DNA of 64,000 nucleotides from an uncultured Acetobacterium sp. (GTDB lineage Bacteria; Bacillota; Clostridia; Eubacteriales; Eubacteriaceae). The notes under the pieces were generated by a model. It was not told the origin of the DNA, did no database searches, and was given only the letters and a program-made list of their open reading frames with translations. The stretch lies in the NCBI RefSeq assembly GCF_963664135.1, contig NZ_OY760905.1:496001-560000 (forward strand). The letters run 5' to 3'. The translations under genes were made by a program, and so were the position numbers. Shown in pieces: positions 36,112 to 43,866 of this stretch (positions within the stretch are counted from its first letter, which is position 1; every line of letters starts with the position of its first letter).

Positions 36112-36867
36112 ATGATAAACATTTTACTCAGTGGCGTCTCCGGCGCTATGGGCGGAACCCTGCAGCAAATTATTGCCGCCAACCCAGATACCCAGGTAGT
36201 GGCCGGATTTGATCATCAAGCAATTAATACCTTACCCTTTCCAGTTTATACTAATCTGGAAAATTGCACCGAGGCGATCGATGTGATTATCGATTTCTCT
36301 CACTTCAAGGCATTCCCAAGTATTTTCGGTTTTGCCAAAAGTCACAAAATTCCGATTGTCATCGCCACTACCGGCCTGTCGGAAACAGATCTGGCTTCTA
36401 TTAAAAAAGGCTCTCAGGAATTTCCGGTTTTTAAAACCGCCAACCTGTCCCTGGGGATCAATCTGATTGCCAAAATGCTCAACGAAATGGTGGCCAAGCT
36501 GGAAAGCGGCTTTGATATCGAAATCATTGAAAAACACCATAATAAAAAGCTGGATGCCCCCAGTGGAACTGCGTTACTGCTGGCCGACGCCATCAACGAC
36601 GGCCTAGAAACCAAAAAGGACTACATCTATGGCCGCTATGGCCGGGATGCCAAACGCACCGAAAACGAGCTGGGCATCCACGCCATCCGCGGTGGCACCA
36701 TTCCTGGCGAACATTCGGTCATCTTTGCCGGCAACGACGAGATCATCGAGGTCAATCACATGGCCCTCTCTAAAAAAGTCTTCGCCGAAGGCGCCGTCAA
36801 AGCCGCCCAATACCTGGTCGGAAAAGAACCCGGTCTCTATGACATGGCCATGGTCGTCAACGACTAG
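36112..36867 (+). CDS. dapB: 4-hydroxy-tetrahydrodipicolinate reductase
   Basis: 251 aa. NAD(P)H-dependent reductase following DapA. The N-terminal Rossmann motif is GVSGAMGGTLQQII. EKHHNKKLDAPSGTA holds the catalytic His-His and Lys, and HAIRGGTIPGEHSVIFAG is the other family signature. AGGAGG lies just before ATG 36112, overlapping the dapA stop region, so the two are tightly coupled. Confidence 0.96.
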   Translation: MINILLSGVSGAMGGTLQQIIAANPDTQVVAGFDHQAINTLPFPVYTNLENCTEAIDVIIDFSHFKAFPSIFGFAKSHKIPIVIATTGLSETDLASIKKGSQEFPVFKTANLSLGINLIAKMLNEMVAKLESGFDIEIIEKHHNKKLDAPSGTALLLADAINDGLETKKDYIYGRYGRDAKRTENELGIHAIRGGTIPGEHSVIFAGNDEIIEVNHMALSKKVFAEGAVKAAQYLVGKEPGLYDMAMVVND

Positions 36868-36945
36868 TTGACGGGGCACTAAATCAAGTACCGTCAACCC
36901 AGCTACACGTTACGAAATTGATTATGGAAACCCGCAGCCAGGCAA
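36867..36945 (+). repeat. Hairpin plus partial palindromic element (copy E, right half only)
   Basis: GTTGACGG/CCGTCAAC forms a hairpin right at the dapB stop (36867-36898). From 36902 the sequence GCTACACGTTACGAAATTG followed by TATGGAAAC and CAGGCAATT matches the right half of the palindromic element in copies A and D. The left half is missing or replaced by the hairpin. Confidence 0.6.
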
Positions 36946-36996
36946 TTGAGTTTATATGTAAGCGCCTAAAAAAATTTTAACGGCCGAACAATCATT

Positions 36997-37104
36997 GCTT
37001 TGCTGTCAGTATTCACAAACTATTCTGTAACGTGTAGGCGAACAGTCCTAAGACTGTCCGCCGTACAGTGTAAGAATTGTTTTGTGTAATACTGGCAACA
37101 AAGC
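36997..37104 (-). repeat. Dispersed palindromic element, copy C (inverted)
   Basis: 108 bases in the opposite orientation to A, B and D. Read on the minus strand it has CCAGTATT/AATACTG, ACACTGTACGGCG, the loop GGACAGTC-TTAG-GACTGTTC and CGCCTACACGTTA. The inner stem reads AGTC/GACT where D has AGGC/GCCT. It lies just upstream of lysC. Confidence 0.85.
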
Positions 37105-37202
37105 TAATGTCACTAATTTTACATACGCCCATTATTCCATACAAGAAAGGATCAATAAACAGTCGATTAATCATAACTGCTACTGATTTAGAGGTTAATC
37201 TC

Positions 37203-38408
37203 ATGAATATCGTTGTTCAGAAATACGGCGGAACCTCGGTAGGTTCCACCGAACGGATTCAGAATGTTGCAAAACGTATCATCGCAAAGAAAAAAAATGG
37301 CCATCAGATTGTGGTGGTGGTTTCTGCCATGGGCAAAACCACTGATGATCTGGTAAAACTGGCCTATGCCATCAATCCCTCCCCACCCAAACGCGAGATG
37401 GATCGGCTCTTATCCACCGGTGAACAGATCTCCATTTCGCTGCTGTCGATGGCGCTTCAGTCAATGGGTCACGACGCCATTTCCTTCACAGGCCCCCAGG
37501 TGGGCATCCGCACCAGCGGCCGCCATACCAAATCCCGAATTGAAGGCATTGATACTACCAAGATCCTGGAATCATTAAATGAAGATAAAATTGTGATCAT
37601 TGCCGGTTTTCAGGGGGTCAATGAAAATGATGACGTCACTACTCTGGGCCGGGGCGGTTCTGATACCAGTGCCGTAGCGCTGGCCTGCGTGCTGGGTGCT
37701 CCCTGCGAGATCTATACTGATGTCGAAGGCATTTACGGGGTAGATCCCCGATTATATCCCAAGGCCAAAAAACTGGACGCCGTTTCTTATGAAGAGATGC
37801 TGGAAATGGCCAGCCTCGGAGCCGGCGTCATGCATCCCCGAGCGATTGAGCTCGGTAGTAAATACGACACCAATATTTGGGTTGCTTCCAGCGAATTCGA
37901 AGTTCCTGGTACCATCATAAAAAAAGGAGAAAAAAACATGGAAGGACAATCCATCACCGGCGTGGCTATTGACAATGACGAAATTATGATCACCATCCGT
38001 GATATTCCTTTTGACAAGAATATCACCTCCCATTTTTTCAGTCAGTTTGCCACTAAAAGCATCAACATTGATATGATCAGCCAAAGTGCTCCCATCGATG
38101 ATCTCATTAACATTTCATTTACCGCACCAGCTGCCGATCTGGAAGACGCTAAAAAAATCCTGACCGCTTTTCAGGAAAAACATCCCGGCATTGGTGTTAT
38201 CATCAACGAAAATATTTCCAAGCTATCAGTCGTAGGCATCGGTATGCGCAGCCAGTCTGGCGTTGCCGCCAAGTTTTTTACGCTCCTGGCTGACAATAAC
38301 ATCCAAATGCTGATGATTACTACCTCCGAAATACGGATTAGCTGTATCATCCCATCAAAAGACAAGGATATAGCGGTTACTGCCACTGCTGAAGCCTTCG
38401 ATTTATAG
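37203..38408 (+). CDS. lysC: Aspartate kinase
   Basis: 401 aa. Phosphorylates L-aspartate, the entry step to the aspartate family. VQKYGGTSVGSTERI is the kinase signature, VVVSAMGKTTDDL follows, GRGGSDTSAVALA lies mid-domain, and two ACT domains occupy about 265-400 (ITGVAIDNDE and LSVVGIGMRSQSGVA), the usual site of lysine feedback. ATG 37203 with GAGG upstream begins the typical MNIVVQKYGG. It is last in the asd-dapA-dapB-lysC group, though a 335-base gap with repeat copies precedes it. Confidence 0.95.
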   Translation: MNIVVQKYGGTSVGSTERIQNVAKRIIAKKKNGHQIVVVVSAMGKTTDDLVKLAYAINPSPPKREMDRLLSTGEQISISLLSMALQSMGHDAISFTGPQVGIRTSGRHTKSRIEGIDTTKILESLNEDKIVIIAGFQGVNENDDVTTLGRGGSDTSAVALACVLGAPCEIYTDVEGIYGVDPRLYPKAKKLDAVSYEEMLEMASLGAGVMHPRAIELGSKYDTNIWVASSEFEVPGTIIKKGEKNMEGQSITGVAIDNDEIMITIRDIPFDKNITSHFFSQFATKSINIDMISQSAPIDDLINISFTAPAADLEDAKKILTAFQEKHPGIGVIINENISKLSVVGIGMRSQSGVAAKFFTLLADNNIQMLMITTSEIRISCIIPSKDKDIAVTATAEAFDL

Positions 38409-38437
38409 AGTCTAATGACAACTGCTAACCCAAAAAT

Positions 38438-38485
38438 AATAAGCCAGTATCCCAACCCTTACACGGGTTGGGATACTGGCTTATT
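38438..38485. terminator. Strong bidirectional terminator after lysC
   Basis: A 21-base perfect stem, AATAAGCCAGTATCCCAACC plus C with its complement, around TTACAC. It serves lysC and the convergent ComFB gene. Confidence 0.92.
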
Positions 38486-38504
38486 TATTCAGGAATCAAT
38501 CCTG

Positions 38505-38774
38505 TTATTCTTTAGGATGACGTGGATTTTTTGAGACAATATCAATTGCACGAGTTAGTTCACTGGTAAGATCTGCCTTATGCTGTGTCGTCATTTCATC
38601 AATTTTTGAAAATAAAAGTCCTTCATGTGTTACAAAATAAGCCGGTTTAAGCTTATTTAATGCAATAGCTTTTATATCTTCAAGACAGAGTTCGCACTTG
38701 CAAATATCTGGATACTGTTTTAGCATATGTGGCAAAAAAGCATTCACCGTATCTTCCATATAATTTTTTAACAT
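38505..38774 (-). CDS. ComFB-like late competence protein
   Basis: 89 aa. The central CKCELCLEDIKAIALNKLKP with YFVT matches the ComFB family of small proteins with a CxxC-x-C motif. B. subtilis ComFB is of unknown function; relatives in other phyla bind cyclic nucleotides. ATG 38774 follows GGAGGAG. It is alone between lysC and an aldo/keto reductase. The gene-free 38775-39085 holds only a weak hairpin at 39029-39066 (AAAAGCTGCAAT/ATTGCAACTTTT), possibly the terminator of the next gene. Confidence 0.88.
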   Translation of the reverse strand: MLKNYMEDTVNAFLPHMLKQYPDICKCELCLEDIKAIALNKLKPAYFVTHEGLLFSKIDEMTTQHKADLTSELTRAIDIVSKNPRHPKE

Positions 38775-39085
38775 ATTTTCTCCTCCAAAATCATTCATTT
38801 TATTCATAAAAACTTAGCCAATCTAATCAATCGTCTATGTCCAATAAAACACTTTCTCTGGTCTAGTATACTATTAAAACAACTCAATTTCAACCGTTTT
38901 CATTTTCAATATTTGTATTCTCAAAGAAAATTCTATCATGAAGTATTCTTCACCTAAAAGAGGACGGATTTATTTTTTGTAAAAAAATATGTTCCAAAAG
39001 ATAAGTATTCAAGTCTTTTCTCTGAGGTAAAAGCTGCAATTGAAAGCGTTAAGCCATTGCAACTTTTATGCGATGATTAGGTAGT

Positions 39086-40096
39086 TTATAAAAACGTCTG
39101 ATAATCTTCATAGTTTTTCAGTAATAGATCAGGAGTATTTAAACCATAGGGGCATTTTTCTTTACATTGATTACAATGAATGCAGTTCTCAATTTTCTTC
39201 ATTTTGTCTTGCCATTCTGGGGATAAAAAGGTTTCAGATGGTGCTCGACGAAGCATCAAACTCATTCTGGCACAGTTGTTTATTTCAATTTCAGCTGGAC
39301 ACGGCATACAATAGCCACAGCCACGGCAAAAATTACCTGATAATTCTTTACGATCCGCTTCGATCTTTAATTTCATCTCTTTAGTCAGTATGGGGGGACT
39401 TTCCTGGTAAGATAAAAATTCATCTAGTTCGCATTCCCTTTGGATTCCCCAGATTGGCGCAACATGATCAAACTGTCTCAGATAAGCGTATGCGGCTTTT
39501 GCATCGGTTATCAAGCCACCGGACAATGCTTTCATAGCTATAAATCCCACATCGTTTATTTGACAGGCCTTCACAATTTCCAAGTCCTCATCACTGGCAA
39601 GATAACAAAAGGGAAACTGTAAGGTATCATAGAGATTTGATTTTATGGCAGCTCTTGCTACCGTCTGTCGATGATTTGTAATGCCAATAAAACGGATTTT
39701 TCCCTGTTTTTTAGCCTCCAGCATCGCTTCATACAAACCGGATTGATCCCCAGGTTGCGGACAGAATTCCGGATTATGGAACTGATAAATATCGATATAA
39801 TCCGTCTTTAAATTCGTAAGACTAATCTCTAGTTCTTTCCAAAAAACATCGATCGTCTGCGCCGCGGTTTTTGTGCTAATAATAATTTTCTCGCGAGTCC
39901 ATGAAAAGGCGGCTCCAATTTTTTCTTCACTGTCTGAATACCATCTGGCCGTATCAAAATAATTGACGCCATGATAAAATGCTTTCTGCAATAGATAAAC
40001 GGCATCCTTTTTTTCGATGCGCTGGATGGGGAGGGCGCCAAAGCCGTTTTTGTTGACATTTAATTTCGTTTTTCCTAAAATCACCGAATCCATCAT
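39086..40096 (-). CDS. Aldo/keto reductase with C-terminal 4Fe-4S domain
   Basis: 336 aa. The AKR barrel occupies about 5-255: DTARWYSDSEEKIG holds the catalytic Asp/Tyr region and IRFIGITNHRQTVARAA follows. A ferredoxin-like tail has CRGCGYCMPCP...C and CIHCNQCKEKCPYG for two [4Fe-4S] clusters. Members of this fusion family are common in anaerobes and probably take electrons from ferredoxin. Substrate unknown. AAGGAG precedes the ATG. Confidence 0.92.
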   Translation of the reverse strand: MMDSVILGKTKLNVNKNGFGALPIQRIEKKDAVYLLQKAFYHGVNYFDTARWYSDSEEKIGAAFSWTREKIIISTKTAAQTIDVFWKELEISLTNLKTDYIDIYQFHNPEFCPQPGDQSGLYEAMLEAKKQGKIRFIGITNHRQTVARAAIKSNLYDTLQFPFCYLASDEDLEIVKACQINDVGFIAMKALSGGLITDAKAAYAYLRQFDHVAPIWGIQRECELDEFLSYQESPPILTKEMKLKIEADRKELSGNFCRGCGYCMPCPAEIEINNCARMSLMLRRAPSETFLSPEWQDKMKKIENCIHCNQCKEKCPYGLNTPDLLLKNYEDYQTFL

Positions 40097-40328
40097 TTTT
40101 CTCCTTCATTATTTTCTTTATCTTCAAATTAGTTTACCATATGCAATACAAGCTCTGTCAAATATTTATTTTAAGATGATCTTTCTTATTGATGCTTTTT
40201 TTAATCAAGTCAATGCTAATTTTACAACCTGTATTAATTAAGATTTTGAAAACAACTAATTGACACTTTCTAGTTTTATCAACTAACTAACATCATTATG
40301 AGAATAACTTACCTTTATTTATTTAATT

Positions 40329-40358
40329 TTGACATCATCTTGCATATTACCTTATAAT
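40329..40358 (+). promoter_or_regulatory. Promoter of the DUF1836 gene
   Basis: TTGACA, 18-base spacer, TATAAT, 34 bases before ATG 40393. Nothing else is evident in 40097-40328. Confidence 0.75.
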
Positions 40359-40392
40359 AAGAATAGACTAGATACTGATGAGGTGCATGAAA

Positions 40393-40893
40393 ATGAAAAC
40401 AATATCACAAGAAATACTTAACTTTCACTGTCCACGATGGAACGAACTTCCTGACATTGACTTATATATGGATCAATTAGTAAGTATTTTAGAAAAGAAC
40501 TTAATTATTTTCGAAGAACTTTGGGGTGAGAAAATTATCACTTCGATGATGATTAATAACTATGTTAAACAAAAAGTCGTCGAACCGCCGATTAAAAAAC
40601 GCTATAACAGAGGACATCAGGCGTATTTTTTTGTGATATGCATTATGAAACGGGTCCTTAGTATTTCAGAAACGTCTGATTTGATTGCCTATTTAATCAA
40701 TCTCCACTCAATCGATTATGCCTATAATTTATTTTGCGATGAACTGGAACGTGCCATAGAAGCTGTTTTCGCTGGTAATATTAACCCGACTAAACAAGCA
40801 AAAGAAGCTGACCAGGAACTCATTATTTTACGTTCAGCCGTACTGGCATTTGCAAACAAAATGTATTTCCAGGTGGGTATCAAAAACCAATAG
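40393..40893 (+). CDS. DUF1836 family protein, probable DNA-binding regulator
   Basis: 166 aa. The pattern LPDIDLYMDQLVSILE..., MMINNYVKQKVVEPP and KRYNRGHQAYFFVICIMKRVLSI is typical of DUF1836, whose N-terminal part resembles a MerR-type helix-turn-helix. Start ATG 40393 (MKTISQEIL) is preferred, with GAGGTG seven bases before it. Monocistronic with a strong promoter. Targets unknown. Confidence 0.85.
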   Translation: MKTISQEILNFHCPRWNELPDIDLYMDQLVSILEKNLIIFEELWGEKIITSMMINNYVKQKVVEPPIKKRYNRGHQAYFFVICIMKRVLSISETSDLIAYLINLHSIDYAYNLFCDELERAIEAVFAGNINPTKQAKEADQELIILRSAVLAFANKMYFQVGIKNQ

Positions 40894-40898
40894 ACTTA

Positions 40899-40924
40899 TT
40901 TTGAGGGGAGCATTCCCCTCAAAA
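40899..40924 (+). terminator. Hairpin after the DUF1836 gene
   Basis: TTTTGAGGGG-AGCATT-CCCCTCAAAA, a perfect 10-base stem six bases after the stop codon. It has no T run, so termination is likely but not classical. Confidence 0.55.
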
Positions 40925-40965
40925 TATGGTCATGTACAGTTAATATAGCCGCATATTTAAGCCTT

Positions 40966-41562
40966 TTATAAATGAATAATCATGGATAAAATAATCCCGA
41001 TAATTCCACAGGCAATCCATTCCATGATTTTCCGACTCAATTTATTTTTATCTTGATAGCGTTTGACTGTTTCTTCTAACGAAATCGTTAACTGGGTAAT
41101 TTGCTGTGCCATTTCAGCAACGGTATTCTCAAAATCATTACTCTCGGAGTTTAACAGTTTTTCTGAAATTTCTTCTGTTTTCATGATTTCGTCCGAGTTG
41201 TCAGTTCTTTTAAATACGCCTAAGCTCGATGCAACAATTTTTTCAGCTGGTTCAATGGTAATGACTGCTACGGTTTCATTTTCCAAGATAATAAATTCGA
41301 TGAAAATATCCGGACAAGGAATTAGTTTTTCTTTTGCTTTATTAAAAGTTTCCAACACTGAATCTTTTTTGCATCCATAAATTTTGCCATTTTCACCAAC
41401 GCCGATAATCAATTTACCACCAGATGCATTGGCAAAAGATGAGATGATCTTACTTAGCAGATTTGGCCCGCCAGTATGGTGCCTAAACTCCACGCGATCA
41501 TTGTCACCCTGACGAATAAGTTCTAAAACCTCTTCATTTATATTTTTGTTTTTATTTGACAA
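40966..41562 (-). CDS. AlbA_2/Schlafen-type putative DNA-binding protein with C-terminal membrane anchor
   Basis: 198 aa. Residues about 20-130 match the AlbA_2 domain (VEFRHHTGGPNLLSKIISSFANASGGKLIIGVGENGKIYG). A coiled coil and one C-terminal hydrophobic helix (IMEWIACGIIGIILSMIIHL) follow, so it looks tail-anchored. It begins with TTG inside the end of the SGNH gene (11-base overlap), so the two are coupled. Function unknown. Confidence 0.78.
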   Translation of the reverse strand: MSNKNKNINEEVLELIRQGDNDRVEFRHHTGGPNLLSKIISSFANASGGKLIIGVGENGKIYGCKKDSVLETFNKAKEKLIPCPDIFIEFIILENETVAVITIEPAEKIVASSLGVFKRTDNSDEIMKTEEISEKLLNSESNDFENTVAEMAQQITQLTISLEETVKRYQDKNKLSRKIMEWIACGIIGIILSMIIHL

Positions 41563-42280
41563 AAACTACACCATCTTTCTGTCCGTTTCGCTCTCGCATT
41601 GCTTCCACAATCGTATTATAAATCAATTCATAACCTGAATCATTGGGATGAATCCCGTCCTTACATAAAAAATCTTTATACTGGCGTTTGTTTAAAAACG
41701 CACTGCGTATATCGATGAGGGGGATCGACAGTTTCTTGGCCAGCAGGACCACCTTTAAATTGTACATTTCCTGCCACCGATAAATGACATCGATACTTCC
41801 CACCCACTTTAAAATATTTTCCCGATTTAAATTTTTTGAAAACCACTCAAAATAGCGCTCCGGAACCAGTGGCGGTAATGAAAGCATTATGGGATTGCCA
41901 TCATTTAATTTAATTTCGTCAATAATTTCGGTATATGTTTTTTCAAAGGTAATTGCTGGTGTTTTGGGAATATGTTCATTTTGAGGGTTTTCAGCAATCT
42001 CATCCCAGGCATAACTACAATCGTTGCCTCCAAATTCTAAAAAAATCGTATCATATTTGGCAATTTTACTGGCATTGCGTTTGACAACAGCGAGTCCCTT
42101 CGTAACGGTACTCCCCATCTTTGCAAAATTATCTAGAACTATTTTTTTCTGCCCAGCCAGATCATTTAAATTTATTTTAACCAGTCCATAGCGGCCTGAA
42201 TCATTTTGAAGCAAGACCCCTTTTCCAATTGAATCGCCAAACACACACATTTTCACATCGTTTTCATGTTCATTGTCCAT
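41552..42280 (-). CDS. SGNH/GDSL-type hydrolase
   Basis: 242 aa. Block I is FGDSIGKG (nucleophile Ser), block III EFGGNDCSY, and block V DGIHPND (catalytic Asp-His), so the triad is complete. No signal peptide, so a cytoplasmic esterase/acylhydrolase is likely. It is coupled to the AlbA_2-membrane protein gene downstream. Substrate unknown. Confidence 0.9.
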   Translation of the reverse strand: MDNEHENDVKMCVFGDSIGKGVLLQNDSGRYGLVKINLNDLAGQKKIVLDNFAKMGSTVTKGLAVVKRNASKIAKYDTIFLEFGGNDCSYAWDEIAENPQNEHIPKTPAITFEKTYTEIIDEIKLNDGNPIMLSLPPLVPERYFEWFSKNLNRENILKWVGSIDVIYRWQEMYNLKVVLLAKKLSIPLIDIRSAFLNKRQYKDFLCKDGIHPNDSGYELIYNTIVEAMRERNGQKDGVVFVK

Positions 42281-42401
42281 TTTTGAATCCTCTTTTCGAT
42301 TATTAATTATTTTAATTTGCGCTTGAGCTTAAAACAGCTTTTCGCGATTCTGTATGATTGTTTTTAACCCATTACTTTAGGTCACGCTTTATATAATTAT
42401 T

Positions 42402-42441
42402 TATATTATATAATCTAGTTTTCGTAACTATATTATATAAT
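42402..42441. repeat. AT-rich duplicated palindrome in a divergent intergenic region
   Basis: TATATTATATAAT occurs twice, at 42402-42414 and 42429-42441, 27 bases apart; each contains the palindrome ATTATATAAT. It lies between the SGNH gene (minus) and the flavoprotein gene (plus) and could be an operator or simply promoter-like AT DNA. Nothing else is clear in 42281-42626. Confidence 0.45.
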
Positions 42442-42626
42442 ATAATCAACAGTGTCAATGCCTTTTTTATTTAATAAAGAAATAAATCTTACTACCCATT
42501 ATTTGACATTCATATGAAGAAATTAAATTAAAAAATTCAGCATATGATATAATATTATTATAATTGAAATGAGCTCGGTTATCGAAATTCCCGACACGTT
42601 TAAATTTTATTTTGGAGGTAACAACT

Positions 42627-43163
42627 ATGTTGAATGGAAAAACAATTACTTTAGGAATTACTGCGTGCAGTCCTGCAATCAAGTCGCTTGAATTGATAAA
42701 AGAACTAAAAGTTTTGGGAACAGATGTGCATGTTATTATGACACCGAATTCGATTAACTTTGTTTCGCCTTTACTGGTTCAGAGAGAGGCAGGAACACCC
42801 ATACAAATTGAACAATTTGAATTGCCGAAAGCTTTTGATTCGAATCATCAATCGATTTCAATTAAGTCCGATTTAATGTTGATTGCTCCAGCATCTGCAA
42901 ACATTTTAGGAAAAGCAGCAAATGGCATAGCCGATAATCTTCTTTCAACGAGCCTATTGTCAGCAAAATCTCAGATCGTATTTGCGACACATATAAACCC
43001 GACAATGTACAGTAAACCCAGTGTTCAGAGAAATTTCAACCAATTAAAAGAAGATGGCTTTATTTTTGTTAAAAATCCTAATCCAGACAGTAAATTTTCA
43101 AGTTTCTTTCCAGGTATCGATGCAATAATCGAAACTGTTAAGAAAATACTCATTACCGATTAA
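42627..43163 (+). CDS. Flavoprotein of the phosphopantothenoylcysteine-decarboxylase-like (HFCD) family
   Basis: 178 aa. The pattern ITLGITACSPAIKSLELIKEL, MLIAPASANILGKAANGIADNLLST and HINPTMYSKPSVQRNFNQLKEDGF follows the FMN-binding HFCD fold of CoaC/Dfp and relatives. It is a stand-alone decarboxylase-like domain without the CoaB synthetase, so substrate is uncertain. GGAGG lies before ATG 42627. Confidence 0.85.
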   Translation: MLNGKTITLGITACSPAIKSLELIKELKVLGTDVHVIMTPNSINFVSPLLVQREAGTPIQIEQFELPKAFDSNHQSISIKSDLMLIAPASANILGKAANGIADNLLSTSLLSAKSQIVFATHINPTMYSKPSVQRNFNQLKEDGFIFVKNPNPDSKFSSFFPGIDAIIETVKKILITD

Positions 43164-43248
43164 ATGCTAACACTTTTTTAACTTTATATTTATCTTTTTT
43201 GCTTGTTTATTTACAGTTCTTAGACGGTATCTTTCTGACCGAACAAAC

Positions 43249-43278
43249 AAAAAAACGACTAAATAAGAATTAGCCGTT
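43249..43278 (-). terminator. Terminator of hypA
   Basis: Minus strand AACGGCTAA/TTAGTCGTT followed by TTTTTG. Confidence 0.8.
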
Positions 43279-43306
43279 CTCTATGTTTGTATTTAGTTGC
43301 AATCAC

Positions 43307-43648
43307 TTAACAAGCAATAATTTCTTTTATCATAAACTCTTTACCAGATAATATTTCCCAATCCTGGGTACCGCAGTTTGGACAGATATCCTTATTCTCA
43401 ATAAGATTAAAGACACTGTTACAACTTTGGCAAATGGCATTGCCGGGTAAGATTTCAATTTTTAACTCGGTCTCCTGCAAGAGGGTTCCTTCTACAGCGG
43501 CCGGGTAGCAGTCTTCAATATATTTTGGAATCATCGACGAAAGCTCGCCAATTTGCAGCACCAGGGTTTGAATTTTTGTTACCCCATTTTTTATGGCAAA
43601 ATTTTCGACGGTATTGATGACGCCCATTAAAATCCCCAATTCATGCAC
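43307..43648 (-). CDS. hypA: Hydrogenase/Ni-enzyme maturation factor HypA
   Basis: 113 aa. Zinc- and nickel-binding chaperone that delivers Ni with HypB. The start is GTG (43648), chosen because it yields the essential N-terminal M-H2-E3 nickel motif with GAGGTG upstream. The zinc site is CQSC...CPNC (about 74-93). It lies downstream of the Fe-S/FAD oxidoreductase gene, with repeat copy D in the gap. Confidence 0.95.
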   Translation of the reverse strand: MHELGILMGVINTVENFAIKNGVTKIQTLVLQIGELSSMIPKYIEDCYPAAVEGTLLQETELKIEILPGNAICQSCNSVFNLIENKDICPNCGTQDWEILSGKEFMIKEIIAC

Positions 43649-43700
43649 GTAGATTCACCTCACCTTCTTAAATAACTTGCTAATTAATATACTGCCATGA

Positions 43701-43806
43701 GCTTTACTGCCAGTTTACACGAAACAGTTTTTACACTGTACAGCGTACAGGCTACCGCCTGTTCGCCTACACGTTACAAAACTGTTTGTGAAACTGACAT
43801 CAAAGC
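43701..43806 (+). repeat. Dispersed palindromic element, copy D
   Basis: 106 bases between hypA and the oxidoreductase gene. GCTTT/AAAGC, CAGTTT/AAACTG, CACGAAACAGTTTT/AAAACTGTTTGTG, inner GCG-TA-CAGGC-TACC-GCCTG-TT-CGC, with the conserved TTACACTGTA and CTACACGTTAC bulge sequences. Confidence 0.87.
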
Positions 43807-43866
43807 AATCATTGTTCAAATCGTTAAATTTCGTTATTGTCTAAGAATTTCATCATCACTTCTTTA

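Noticed and set aside
33834..43806. Palindromic repeats as a CRISPR array, IS ends or further L-boxes
   Set aside because: Copies are kilobases apart in both orientations without spacers, no transposase is near, and the core does not match the lysine aptamer found at 33555.
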